57,594 bases of DNA, taken from Alphaproteobacteria bacterium (GTDB lineage: Bacteria > Pseudomonadota > Alphaproteobacteria > Rhodospirillales > Magnetospirillaceae). Shown here piece after piece: positions 1-9,694 of this stretch (position 1 is its first letter; each line of letters starts with the position of its first letter). The notes under the pieces were generated by a model, which was not told the DNA's origin, ran no database searches, and saw only the letters and a program-made list of their open reading frames with translations. The translations under genes were made by a program, and so were the position numbers. The stretch lies in assembly GCA_021325215.1 (NCBI GenBank), contig JAJPHO010000159.1, positions 1 to 57,594 of the forward strand. Reading direction: 5' to 3'.

Positions 1-704
1 CCGTCGATCGCGGCCAGGATCATCTGGGCGAACTGGTCGAACATCATGCCGAGCGGCGCCCGCTCGGAGACGCCATGCTTGGCGAACCACGCCGCCCAGG
101 CCATCGGCCGGGTTTCCAGCTGCAGCAGCGGCAACGCCAGCAGATCCTGCGCGCGGGTTACCGGATTGGCGGCCAGGAAAGCGGGTGCGCACGCCGCCAC
201 CAATCTCTCATCGAACAATTTCAGATAGCCCACGCCGGGCCAGGTCATCGCGCCGTAATGGATGGCGGCGTCGAAGCCCTCCTCCTCCAGGTCGAAGGGC
301 CGCAGGCGCGTGCCGAGATTGAGGGTGATGCCGGGATTGGCCGACAGGAACTGGTTGAGCCGCGGCGCCAGCCAGCGCATGCCGAAAGTCGGCAGCACGG
401 ACAATGAGAGGGTTCCGCCGCCGGTACTGGAGCGCACCCGCATCGAGCCGCGGCTGATCGCGTCCAGCGCGCGGCCGACTTCGCGCGCATAGGCCAAGGC
501 GGCCTCGGTCGGAACCAGGCGGCGATTGCGGCGCAGGAACAAAGTGACGCCGAGCTGCGCCTCCAAGGTCTGCACCAGGCGGCTGACCACGCCCTGGGTC
601 AGATCGAGGTCGCGCGCCGCCGCCACCGTCGAGCCGGTGCGGCAGACGGATTCGAAGGCCGTCAACAAACTGATCGAGGGGAGGAAGCGGCGCGGGGTCG
701 CCAA
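1..704 (-). CDS. LysR-family transcriptional regulator, 3' end outside window
   Basis: The reverse strand reads as one open frame from a TTG at 704 to the window edge, 234 codons, so the C-terminus is missing. The start is chosen because GGAGAG lies six bases upstream of the TTG. The first 60 residues are a winged helix-turn-helix typical of LysR proteins (helix near residues 26-45, [19 protein letters not shown]). The substrate-binding domain begins near residue 90 with [18 protein letters not shown], wording typical of the GcvA-like subgroup. It is divergent from glutaryl-CoA dehydrogenase. GcvA-type LysR proteins regulate gcdH in pseudomonads (GcdR), so control of that operon is the natural inference. 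The effector is unknown. Confidence 0.88.
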   Translation of the reverse strand, partial: MATPRRFLPSISLLTAFESVCRTGSTVAAARDLDLTQGVVSRLVQTLEAQLGVTLFLRRNRRLVPTEAALAYAREVGRALDAISRGSMRVRSSTGGGTLSLSVLPTFGMRWLAPRLNQFLSANPGITLNLGTRLRPFDLEEEGFDAAIHYGAMTWPGVGYLKLFDERLVAACAPAFLAANPVTRAQDLLALPLLQLETRPMAWAAWFAKHGVSERAPLGMMFDQFAQMILAAID

Positions 705-723
705 TCTATGCTCTCCATGAATA

Positions 724-739
724 TATCCATGCAAGGATA
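724..739. promoter_or_regulatory. Candidate LysR operator (TATCC-N6-GGATA)
   Basis: A perfect inverted repeat, TATCC ATGCAA GGATA, lies in the 92-base gap between the divergent LysR gene and gcdH. LysR proteins usually bind partly symmetric sites between themselves and their target gene, so this is the best operator candidate. Binding is inferred only from symmetry and position. Confidence 0.45.
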
Positions 740-796
740 GAGTTATTTTCCCTGACCACAAGGCGTAATATGCGGGATCGATTTCGAGGAACCATA

Positions 797-2008
797 ATGT
801 CCAAGCTGAAGCCCAAAGATGCGCCCGATCTCTCCCCCTTCGACTGGGAGGATGCGTTCCGCCTGGAAGACCAGCTGACCGAGGATGAGCGCCTGTTGCG
901 CGACGCCGCCCGCACTTATGCCCAGAAGGCATTGCAGCCGCGGGTGATCAAGGCTTTCAATGACGAGATCACCGATCCCGCCATCTTCACCGAGATGGGC
1001 GATATGGGCCTGCTGGGCGTCACCATCCCCGAGGAATATGGCGGGCTGGGCGCCGGTTATGTCGCCTATGGCCTGGTGGCGCGCGAGGTCGAGCGCGTCG
1101 ATTCGGGCTATCGCTCGATGATGTCGGTGCAGTCCTCGCTGGTGATGTATCCGATCTATGCCTATGGCACCGAGGACCAGCGCAAGAAGTACCTGCCCGA
1201 CCTGGCCAGCGGCAAAAAGATCGGCTGCTTCGGCCTGACCGAGCCCGACGCCGGGTCCGATCCGGCCGGGATGAAGACCCGCGCCGTCAAAACCGCCAAT
1301 GGCTACAAGCTGTCCGGCAGCAAGATGTGGATCACCAATTCGCCGCTGGCCGATATTTTCGTCGTCTGGGCCAAGTCCGAGGCGCATGGCGGCAAGATCA
1401 AGGGCTTCGTGCTGGAAAAGGGCATGAAGGGCCTGTCCGCCCCCAAGATCGAAGGCAAGCTGAGCTTACGCGCCTCGATCACCGGCGAGATCGTGATGGA
1501 TGAGGTCGAGGTCGGCGAAGAGCACCTGCTGCCCAACGTCGAGGGCTTGAAGGGGCCGTTCGGCTGCCTCAACCGCGCCCGCTACGGCATCGGCTGGGGG
1601 GTTTTGGGTGCCGCCGAATTCTGCTGGCACGCCGCCCGCCAATACGGCCTCGACCGCAAGCAGTTCAACCGCCCGCTGGCCCAGACCCAGCTCTATCAGA
1701 AGAAGCTGGCCGAGATGATGTCCGACATCGCTTTCGGCCTGCAGGGCTGTCTGCGCGTCGGCCGCCTGATGGACGAGGCCAAGGCCGCCCCCGAGATGAT
1801 CTCGCTGATCAAGCGCAACAATTGCGGCAAGGCGCTCGACATCGCCCGCATGGCCCGCGACATGCACGGCGGCAACGGCATCCATTCCGAATTCCAGGTC
1901 ATGCGCCATGCGATGAATCTGGAGACGGTCAACACCTACGAAGGGACGTTCGACGTCCACACCCTGATCCTCGGGCGCGCCATCACGGGGCTGCAGGCGT
2001 TCTTCTAA
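797..2008 (+). CDS. gcdH: Glutaryl-CoA dehydrogenase
   Basis: This 403-residue flavoprotein of the acyl-CoA dehydrogenase family should oxidise and decarboxylate glutaryl-CoA to crotonyl-CoA in lysine, tryptophan or glutarate breakdown. The ATG at 797 is preferred over an in-frame one at 770 because GAGGA sits six bases before it. The C-terminal motif [20 protein letters not shown] carries the catalytic Glu (about residue 382) in a form close to the glutaryl-CoA subfamily. [15 protein letters not shown] near residue 103 holds the Arg expected to bind the distal carboxylate. [13 protein letters not shown] is the usual flavin and substrate loop. It is the first gene of an operon; the next ATG is one base past its stop. 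Confidence 0.93.
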   Translation: MSKLKPKDAPDLSPFDWEDAFRLEDQLTEDERLLRDAARTYAQKALQPRVIKAFNDEITDPAIFTEMGDMGLLGVTIPEEYGGLGAGYVAYGLVAREVERVDSGYRSMMSVQSSLVMYPIYAYGTEDQRKKYLPDLASGKKIGCFGLTEPDAGSDPAGMKTRAVKTANGYKLSGSKMWITNSPLADIFVVWAKSEAHGGKIKGFVLEKGMKGLSAPKIEGKLSLRASITGEIVMDEVEVGEEHLLPNVEGLKGPFGCLNRARYGIGWGVLGAAEFCWHAARQYGLDRKQFNRPLAQTQLYQKKLAEMMSDIAFGLQGCLRVGRLMDEAKAAPEMISLIKRNNCGKALDIARMARDMHGGNGIHSEFQVMRHAMNLETVNTYEGTFDVHTLILGRAITGLQAFF

Positions 2009-2009
2009 A

Positions 2010-4187
2010 ATGGATCGCGCTGAGATCGTTCATGAGAACTTCCTGCGCCGCGTAGCAGCGCATGATTTCCCGGCAGGCCGAGTTCCCGCGGGCCCGCTGG
2101 GCCGGGAGCAGGCAGTCGCGCTCTTTCGAGCCGGCTGCCTGTCCCGGGCTTTGGATCGCACCAGCCGCGCCATGCAGAAGGCGGGGCAGGGTTTCTACAC
2201 CATCGGCTCGTCGGGCCATGAGGGACTGGCCGCGATCGCCGCCGCGCTGCGGCCGACCGACATGGCCTTCCTGCATTACCGCGACGCCGCCTTCCAGATC
2301 GCCCGCGCCGACCAGGTGCCCGGTCAGACCATCGCCTGGGACATGCTGCTGTCCTTCGCCGCGTCGAGCGAGGACCCGATCTCGGGCGGACGCCACAAGG
2401 TGCTGGGCTCGAAGGCGCTGAACATCCCGCCGCAGACCTCGACCATCGCCAGCCATCTGCCCAAGGCGGTCGGCGCCGCCTATTCGCTGGGCCTGGCCAA
2501 GCGCCGCCCGCCCGAGCATAAACAGCTGCCCGACGACGCCATCGTCTATTGCTCGTTCGGCGACGCCTCGGCCAATCATTCGACCGCCCAGGGCGCCTTC
2601 AACACCGCCGCCTGGACGTCCTATCAGAGCGTGCCGATGCCGCTGCTGTTCGTCTGCGAGGATAACGGCATCGGCATCTCGACCAAGACGCCGAAGGGCT
2701 GGATCGCCGCCTCCTTCGCGCATCGCCCCGGCCTGAAATATTTCCACTGCGACGGGCTCGATATCTACGAGACCTTCAGGGTCGCGCAGGAAGCGGCCGA
2801 GTATGTGCGCACCCGCCGCAAGCCGGCCTTCCTGCATGTGCGTACCGTGCGCCTGTACGGCCATGCCGGCGCCGATCTGCCGACCACCTACATGGCGCGC
2901 GAAGAAGTCGAGGCCGAAGAGGCCAACGATCCTTTGCTGCACAGCGTGCGCCTGCTCGACCAGGCCGGAGCCCTGTCGCCCGACGAAGCGCTGACGATCT
3001 ACAAGGACACGCTGGCCCGCACCGACCGCATCGCCGCCGAAGCGGTCAAGCGCCCGCGCCTGACCGACGCCGCCGGCGTGATGGCCAGCCTGATCCCGCC
3101 CAAACGCGCCTGCAAACCGTCGAACGGCCCCAGCGCCGAAGCCCGCGCCGCCGTGGGTTTGGGCGATGAAAAAGCGTTGGCCGAGCCGCAGCCGATGAGC
3201 CGCATCCTCAATTGGGCGATGACCGACCTGATGCTGACCCATGGCGAGATCACGCTGATGGGCGAGGATGTCGGCCGCAAGGGCGGCGTCTATGGCGTGA
3301 CGCAGAAGCTGCAAAGCCTGTTCGGCCCGGATCGTGTCATTGACACGCTGCTCGACGAACAGGCCATTCTCGGCCTCGCCATCGGCCTCGGCCAGAATGG
3401 CTTCCTGCCGATGCCGGAAATCCAGTTCCTGGCCTATCTGCACAATGCGGAGGACCAGATCCGCGGCGAGGCGGCCACTTTGTCCTTCTTCTCGAACGGC
3501 CAATACACCAACCCGATGGTGCTGCGCATCGCCGGGCTGGGCTATCAGAAGGGCTTCGGCGGCCATTTCCACAACGACAATTCCGTCGGCGTGCTGCGCG
3601 ACATTCCCGGCCTGATCCTGGCGGTGCCGTCAAACGGCGCCGATGGGGCGCGGATGCTGCGCGAATGCGTCCGCCTGGCGCGCGAAGAGCAGCGGGTGGT
3701 GGTGTTCCTCGAACCGATCGCCCTCTATCCGATGCGCGACCTCCACGCCGACAAGGATGCCGGCTGGATGACCCGCTATCCCAAGGTCGGCGAGACCATC
3801 CCGTTCGGCGAAGTCGGCGTGCATGGCACCGGCACGGATCTGGCCATCGTCACCTTCGGCAATGGCTATTATTTGTCGCGCCAGGCCGAACCGCGCATCA
3901 ATGCGGCCGGGCTGAAGACCCGCATCATCGATCTGCGCTGGCTGGCGCCACTGCCGGAAGACTCGCTGATCAAGGCGGTCGAGGGCTGCAAGCGCATCCT
4001 GGTGGTCGATGAATGCCGCCTCTCCGGCGGGCCGTCGGAAGCGCTGGTCACGTTGTTCAACGAGCGCGGCATCGGCAATGTCAGCCGCATCGCGTCCGAG
4101 GACAGTTTCATCGCCACGGGTCCGGCCTATGCCGCGACCATGCCGTCGGCCGAATCCATCTATCAGGCGGCGATGAAGCTGAAATGA
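2010..4187 (+). CDS. Fused alpha/beta E1 component, 2-oxoacid dehydrogenase type
   Basis: This 725-residue thiamine-diphosphate enzyme joins an alpha half (residues about 1-380) to a beta half (about 395-725); most branched-chain and pyruvate E1 enzymes of this type have separate subunits. The alpha half shows the thiamine-diphosphate motif starting at GDASANHSTAQGAF (about residue 184) and ending at EDN. The beta half shows MGEDVGRKGGVYGVT and DTLLDEQAILGLAIGLG. It should decarboxylate a 2-oxoacid and pass the acyl group to a lipoyl acceptor. No E2 or E3 gene is visible here. Sitting between gcdH and an acyltransferase-like gene, its substrate may be a dicarboxylic 2-oxoacid such as 2-oxoadipate, which is an inference from context. 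Confidence 0.88.
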   Translation: MDRAEIVHENFLRRVAAHDFPAGRVPAGPLGREQAVALFRAGCLSRALDRTSRAMQKAGQGFYTIGSSGHEGLAAIAAALRPTDMAFLHYRDAAFQIARADQVPGQTIAWDMLLSFAASSEDPISGGRHKVLGSKALNIPPQTSTIASHLPKAVGAAYSLGLAKRRPPEHKQLPDDAIVYCSFGDASANHSTAQGAFNTAAWTSYQSVPMPLLFVCEDNGIGISTKTPKGWIAASFAHRPGLKYFHCDGLDIYETFRVAQEAAEYVRTRRKPAFLHVRTVRLYGHAGADLPTTYMAREEVEAEEANDPLLHSVRLLDQAGALSPDEALTIYKDTLARTDRIAAEAVKRPRLTDAAGVMASLIPPKRACKPSNGPSAEARAAVGLGDEKALAEPQPMSRILNWAMTDLMLTHGEITLMGEDVGRKGGVYGVTQKLQSLFGPDRVIDTLLDEQAILGLAIGLGQNGFLPMPEIQFLAYLHNAEDQIRGEAATLSFFSNGQYTNPMVLRIAGLGYQKGFGGHFHNDNSVGVLRDIPGLILAVPSNGADGARMLRECVRLAREEQRVVVFLEPIALYPMRDLHADKDAGWMTRYPKVGETIPFGEVGVHGTGTDLAIVTFGNGYYLSRQAEPRINAAGLKTRIIDLRWLAPLPEDSLIKAVEGCKRILVVDECRLSGGPSEALVTLFNERGIGNVSRIASEDSFIATGPAYAATMPSAESIYQAAMKLK

Positions 4188-5215
4188 CAAAGAAAACAGC
4201 GGTCGTCATCTGCCCTGGGCGGGGCGTCTATAACAAGAGCGAACTCGGCTATCTCGGCCGGTATCACGCCAACCGGCGCGACATGTTCGCCGGCTTCGAC
4301 CGGCAGCGCGCCGAGATGGGCCAGGAGACTCTGGCGGCGCTGGATGGCGCCTCCGCCTTCTCGATGGCGACGCACACGCGCGGCGACAATGCCTCGGCGC
4401 TGATCTTCGCCGCATCGCTGGCCGATTTCCTGGCCATCGACCGGACCAAGATCGACATCGTCGCCGTCACCGGCAATTCGATGGGCTGGTATTCGGCCCT
4501 GGCCTGCGGCGGCGCCGTGACCCCGGAGAACGGCTTCCGCGTCGCCAACACCATGGGCACGCTGATGCAGCAGAGCTTGATCGGCGGCCAGCTGATCTAT
4601 CCCTTCGTCGGCGAGGATTGGAAAGACGATCCGGCCCGCAAGGCGGAACTGCTGGCGCTGGCCCGGGAAAAAGGCGTGTCGCTGTCGATCGATCTCGGCG
4701 GCCTGCTGGTGCTGGCCGGCGACAAGGCCGGGCTGGAAGCCTTCGAGAAGGCCGTGCCGCCGGTGCAGGAACGCTTTCCCATGCGCCTGTCCAACCATGC
4801 CGCCTTCCACACGCCTCTGCAGGCGCCGGTCGCCGAAGCCGGGCGCGCGCGCCTGCCGGTTTCGTTGTTCGGCCAGCCGGCCCTGCCGCTGATCGACGGG
4901 CGCGGCGCCATCTGGTGGCCGGGCGCCAGCGATGCTTCTGCCTTGCGCGACTACACCCTCGGCCATCAGGTGACCGAGACCTACGACTTCACCCGCGCCA
5001 TTCAGGTGGCGGCGCGCGAATTCGCCCCCGACCTCTTCATTGTCACAGGTCCCGGCACCACTTTGGGCGGCGCGGTCGCCCAATCGCTGATCCTGGCAAA
5101 CTGGCGCAACCTCGCCTCCAAGGCCGATTTCCAGGCGTCGCAGGCGGCCTCGCCGCTGCTCTCCGCCATGGGAATGGAGGAACAGAGGCGTTCTGTGGTA
5201 GGATCATCGGGCTAG
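4184..5215 (+). CDS. FabD-like acyl (malonyl) transferase family protein
   Basis: The 343-residue product resembles ACP S-malonyltransferases. The nucleophile elbow reads GNSMG (Ser99) where FabD usually has GHSxG, and SNHAAFHTPL supplies the expected catalytic His further on. The start overlaps the E1 stop as ATGA, so translation is probably coupled. The Asn in place of the His before the serine, and the location in a catabolic operon rather than with fatty-acid synthesis genes, argue against a housekeeping FabD. It may move an acyl group to or from CoA or another carrier during glutaryl-CoA metabolism. The true substrate cannot be read from the sequence. Confidence 0.75.
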   Translation: MTKKTAVVICPGRGVYNKSELGYLGRYHANRRDMFAGFDRQRAEMGQETLAALDGASAFSMATHTRGDNASALIFAASLADFLAIDRTKIDIVAVTGNSMGWYSALACGGAVTPENGFRVANTMGTLMQQSLIGGQLIYPFVGEDWKDDPARKAELLALAREKGVSLSIDLGGLLVLAGDKAGLEAFEKAVPPVQERFPMRLSNHAAFHTPLQAPVAEAGRARLPVSLFGQPALPLIDGRGAIWWPGASDASALRDYTLGHQVTETYDFTRAIQVAAREFAPDLFIVTGPGTTLGGAVAQSLILANWRNLASKADFQASQAASPLLSAMGMEEQRRSVVGSSG

Positions 5216-5220
5216 AACGC

Positions 5221-5254
5221 CCCGGGATATCCCGCGCCGACGAGCTATCCCGGG
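5221..5254. other. Stem-loop after the gcdH operon
   Basis: CCCGGGATA (5221-5229) and TATCCCGGG (5246-5254) form a perfect 9-bp stem with a 16-base loop, starting five bases after the acyltransferase stop. No T-run follows, so this is not a standard intrinsic terminator. It could protect the 3' end of the message or separate it from the next gene. Confidence 0.5.
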
Positions 5255-5287
5255 ACATTCTCCACCCCAAAGGTCGGGAGAATGCCC

Positions 5288-6157
5288 ATGTCGACCAGAA
5301 CGATACGCAATCCCGTTGAATGGACCGGAGATCAGGTCCTGCACGCCGCCCATGGTGTCGCCGCGACCGGCCGCGCCCTCCACCACGCCGTCGAAACCCT
5401 GAATTCGCCCGCTCCGGCGGTTCGCCATATCACCGCTGCCGACTTGCGCGACGCGCTGATGCGGGGAATCGCCGACGAGGGAGCCTATCGCACCGACGTC
5501 TTCTTCCTGGTGCTGGGCTATCCGATTCTTTGTTTCGCCGCCGCCTATGTCGCCTTCGGGCTCAACATGATCCCGCTGATGTTCCCGCTGGCGTCGGGCA
5601 TGGCCATTCTCGGCCCGGCCGCCGCGGTCGGGTTGTATGAGATGAGCCGGCGCCGCGAGGAAGGCCTCGAAGTCAGCTGGCGCAACGCTTTCGACGTGGT
5701 TCACAGACCCGCAATTGGCGGCATATTGCTGCTCGGCATCGTGTTGACGGCCCTGTTCCTCAGCTGGGTCGCCGCCGCCTGGCTGATCTACACCAACACC
5801 ATGGGACCGGCCTTGCCGACCTCCGCCGACCAGTTCATGCGCGACGTGCTGGATACCGAGGCCGGCCACACCATGATGATCGAAGGCATCGGCGTCGGCT
5901 TCGTCTTCGCCCTGGTGGCGATGGCGATCAGCGTGGTGTCGTTCCCGCTGATGGTCGACCGCGATGTCGGCTTCGACACCGCCGTCAGAACCTCGGTGCG
6001 CGCCGTCATGGCCAATCCGGGCCCGATGGCTGGGTGGGGCCTGATCGTCGCCGCGCTGCTGGCGCTCGGAGCGATCCCGCTGTTCATCGGGCTGATCGTC
6101 GTGATCCCGGTGCTCGGCCACGCGACCTGGCACCTGTATCGCAAGATGGTGGAGTAG
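5288..6157 (+). CDS. DUF2189 family membrane protein
   Basis: The 289-residue product has about six hydrophobic segments (for example VFFLVLGYPILCFAAAYVAF and IGVGFVFALVAMAISVV) and ends in WHLYRKMVE, matching the DUF2189 family of inner-membrane proteins of unknown function. The ATG at 5288 is chosen over the one at 5282 because GGGAG ends seven bases before 5288 and only one before 5282. The soluble N-terminal part contains the family-like stretch ITAADLRDALMRGIADEGAYRTD. The gene ends back to back with egtD on the other strand. No function is proposed. Confidence 0.8.
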   Translation: MSTRTIRNPVEWTGDQVLHAAHGVAATGRALHHAVETLNSPAPAVRHITAADLRDALMRGIADEGAYRTDVFFLVLGYPILCFAAAYVAFGLNMIPLMFPLASGMAILGPAAAVGLYEMSRRREEGLEVSWRNAFDVVHRPAIGGILLLGIVLTALFLSWVAAAWLIYTNTMGPALPTSADQFMRDVLDTEAGHTMMIEGIGVGFVFALVAMAISVVSFPLMVDRDVGFDTAVRTSVRAVMANPGPMAGWGLIVAALLALGAIPLFIGLIVVIPVLGHATWHLYRKMVE

Positions 6158-7111
6158 TTACGCCGCCCGAAGCAGGAACGTGGCGAAAGGCTGCGCGTCG
6201 CTGACCCATTCGGCCTCGACGCGCCAGCCGCCGCGTTCCGCGATACCGGCGAACAATTCCCGGGTGAATTTGTAGGAATTCTCGGTGTGGATGGTCTCGC
6301 CCGCGGCGAACTCGAACACATCGCCGCCGATGCTGACCTGCTGCGCCCGGCGGCTGACCAGATGCATCTCGATGCGGCTTTCCTGCGCATTCCAGACCGC
6401 GCGATGATCGAAAGCATCGAGATCGAAATCCCCGTCCAGCTCGCGGTTGATGCGGACCAGCAGGTTCTTGTTGAAGGCCGCCGTCACGCCCTGCGCGTCG
6501 TCATAGGCGGCCAGCAGCGTGTCGATCGGCTTGACCAGGTCGGCCCCGACCAGGAACGAGGCGCCGTCGCCCAGCAGGCTGTGCGCCCGGGCCAGCAGGC
6601 CGGCCGCTTCGTCGGGGGTGAAATTGCCGATCGTCGAGCCGGGGAAGAAACCGACGATGGGCCGCGCCCGGATCGCCTCGGGCAGCGCCATCGGCCGGGT
6701 GAAGTCACCGGCGATCGGGCTGACCCGCAGATTGGGGTAGTCGGCGGCGATCGATTGGGCGGCCTGCGACAAAGCGGATTCGCTGATGTCGATCGGCACA
6801 TAGGCGCCCAATTGCGGCGCCGCATCCAGCACCAGCCGGGTCTTGACCGAGGCGCCGCTGCCGAACTCGACCAGCGCCGAAGCCGGGCGGATATGGCGGG
6901 CGATCTCGGGCGCCACCCGGCCCAGCAGCGCGATCTCGGTCCGCGTCGGATAATATTCCGGCAGCCCGCAGATCTCTTCGAACAGGCGCGAGCCCTCGGC
7001 ATCGTAGAAATATTTGGCCGGCACCGTCTTGGGTGCCGCCGACAAGCCGGCGATAACGTCGCGGCGGAATGGGCAATCGCCGAGAGTCTCGGCGAGATTG
7101 GTCATGCGCAT
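6158..7111 (-). CDS. egtD: L-histidine N-alpha-methyltransferase (ergothioneine)
   Basis: EgtD uses three SAM molecules to convert histidine to hercynine, the first step of ergothioneine synthesis. The 317-residue product has the signature PAKYFYDAEGSRLFEEICGL near the N-terminus and the SAM-binding loop LVEFGSGASVKTRLVLD (about residues 75-92). GFFPGSTIGNF and the C-terminal ENSYKFT are also family hallmarks. The ATG at 7111 is chosen because AGGAGAG lies just upstream, inside the end of egtB; only five bases separate the genes, so the pair is an operon and probably translationally coupled. No egtC or egtE is adjacent. Confidence 0.93.
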   Translation of the reverse strand: MRMTNLAETLGDCPFRRDVIAGLSAAPKTVPAKYFYDAEGSRLFEEICGLPEYYPTRTEIALLGRVAPEIARHIRPASALVEFGSGASVKTRLVLDAAPQLGAYVPIDISESALSQAAQSIAADYPNLRVSPIAGDFTRPMALPEAIRARPIVGFFPGSTIGNFTPDEAAGLLARAHSLLGDGASFLVGADLVKPIDTLLAAYDDAQGVTAAFNKNLLVRINRELDGDFDLDAFDHRAVWNAQESRIEMHLVSRRAQQVSIGGDVFEFAAGETIHTENSYKFTRELFAGIAERGGWRVEAEWVSDAQPFATFLLRAA

Positions 7112-7116
7112 CGTCG

Positions 7117-8358
<1,242 letters not shown>

Positions 8359-8427
8359 TGATCTTCCCAACCCGGGGCAGTGACTAAAAGTTGCCATTCA
8401 TTGCGCGCATTTCAAGAGGACGCGATC

Positions 8428-8449
8428 GAACGATGGGCGAACGATGGGC
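8428..8449. repeat. Two tandem copies of an 11-bp unit
   Basis: GAACGATGGGC occurs twice head to tail, followed by a further GAAC, in the 172-base gap between egtB and the VOC gene. The rest of that gap shows no open frame of its own that I would call. Confidence 0.6.
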
Positions 8450-8530
8450 GAACAGACGCCATGGAGGCCATTCCGGCCACCAGACCATGCCTTGCCGGCC
8501 TCTTTGGCGCCAGCGCGGGCGCGGCGGTGA

Positions 8531-8881
8531 TCAGTCCGCGGCCGGTTCCCACAATTCGATCACATTCCCCTCGGGATCGTGGATGCGGGCGAAGCGCCCG
8601 ATCTCGGGCGAGTCCCATTCGGCCTTGGTGATCACCGCGATCCCGGCGGCGCGCAGGCTGGTCAGCAGATCGTCGAGTCCGTCGACGCGGAAATTGATCA
8701 TCCACTGCTTGTCGGCGGGAAAATAATCGCTGCTGTCGGGAAACGGCACAAGCAGGGTCGGACCGGCCTGCTGCTCCCAGATTCCGCCGGCCTCGATGCC
8801 GAGATGGGTCTTGTACCACTCCATCAGCGCCTCGGTGTCCTTCGACCGAAAAAACAGTCCGCCGATCCCGGTGATTGCCAT
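8531..8881 (-). CDS. VOC (glyoxalase/bleomycin resistance fold) protein
   Basis: This 116-residue protein is a single vicinal-oxygen-chelate module pair. It has the N-terminal ITGIGGLFFRSKDTEALMEWY and the C-terminal signature FARIHDPEGNVIELWEP, where the Glu is a usual metal ligand. The start at 8881 follows GGGGGC by three bases. VOC proteins include glyoxalase I, dioxygenases and drug-binding proteins; nothing here fixes the substrate. It is divergent from slyX with only 29 bases between the start codons. Confidence 0.82.
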   Translation of the reverse strand: MAITGIGGLFFRSKDTEALMEWYKTHLGIEAGGIWEQQAGPTLLVPFPDSSDYFPADKQWMINFRVDGLDDLLTSLRAAGIAVITKAEWDSPEIGRFARIHDPEGNVIELWEPAAD

Positions 8882-8910
8882 GACGCCCCCGCTGTCGCTA
8901 TGAGTTGGGA

Positions 8911-9135
8911 ATGACCTCTTCATCCGACGATATGCAACAACGCCTGATTGCGCTAGAGACTCGGCTCACCCATTACGAGCGGATGGCGGACGAAATGTCC
9001 GACGTCATCGCCGATCAGCAGCGCACCATCGACCTGCTGACCATGCAGGTCCGCCGCCTGAGCGAGCGCCTGCGCGACATGGCCGCCGGCTGGTCGCCCT
9101 CGCCCCAGGACGACAAACCGCCACCCCATTACTGA
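8911..9135 (+). CDS. slyX: SlyX family protein
   Basis: The 74-residue product is a short coiled coil (MQQRLIALETRLTHYERMADEMSDVI) ending in PPPHY, the hallmark end of SlyX proteins. Their function is unknown. The start is uncertain: ATG at 8911, TTG at 8905 and ATG at 8932 are in frame, and none has a strong ribosome site. Its last seven bases overlap the end of the convergent YaiI-like gene. Confidence 0.82.
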   Translation: MTSSSDDMQQRLIALETRLTHYERMADEMSDVIADQQRTIDLLTMQVRRLSERLRDMAAGWSPSPQDDKPPPHY

Positions 9136-9581
9136 GTCTTTTTGACGGTCTGAACGAGCCGTTCCAGCCCGTCGAGAAAGCGCGAGCGGTCCTGCTTCTG
9201 ATAGCCGCCGGGACCGCCGCCCTCGATCTGGCCGGTGTCGCGTAAGTGCGTCATCAGATCGCGCACCGCCTTGGCCATGCCGATCGAGCCTTCGTCGAAG
9301 ATCTTGCCGCGATGATCGATGCCGCGCGCGCCTTTCGCCAGGCAGCGCGCGGCCAGCGGCACGTCGCCGGTGATCACGATGTCGCCGGCCTCGATCCGTT
9401 CGACGATGCGGTCGTCGGCCTGGTCGAGCCCCTCGGCCGCCACCACCTGCTCGATAAGAGGGTGATCGAAGCCGCGCAGCCAGCGATTGCCGATCATGAT
9501 GACCGGCAGGCCGTGGCGCACCGCCACCTTGATCACTTCCTCCTTCACCGGGCAGGCATCGGAATCGATAAAAAGACGCAT
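9129..9581 (-). CDS. YaiI/YqxD family protein (DUF188)
   Basis: The 150-residue product opens with MRLFIDSDACPVKEEVIKVA and has VITGDVPLAARCLAKGA, both characteristic of the YaiI/YqxD family, which has a PIN/NYN-like arrangement of acidic residues. Biochemical function is not established. The ATG at 9581 starts the protein at the conserved motif; an in-frame ATG at 9620 would add 13 unconserved residues. The 3' end overlaps slyX. Confidence 0.85.
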   Translation of the reverse strand: MRLFIDSDACPVKEEVIKVAVRHGLPVIMIGNRWLRGFDHPLIEQVVAAEGLDQADDRIVERIEAGDIVITGDVPLAARCLAKGARGIDHRGKIFDEGSIGMAKAVRDLMTHLRDTGQIEGGGPGGYQKQDRSRFLDGLERLVQTVKKTQ

Positions 9582-9694
9582 GGAGTTTGACCGGTTTCGT
9601 TGGGGCAAGAACCACCGCAACGCAGCAATTGCAATGCTTTGCGCGCTATTCCGGACTTGCTATCATCTGCCCGTTTTGCAGGGAAGGGGAAAGC

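Noticed and set aside
5221-5254. Intrinsic terminator for the gcdH operon
   Set aside because: The stem is strong but is followed by ACATTCTCC, not a T-run, so it is listed only as a stem-loop.
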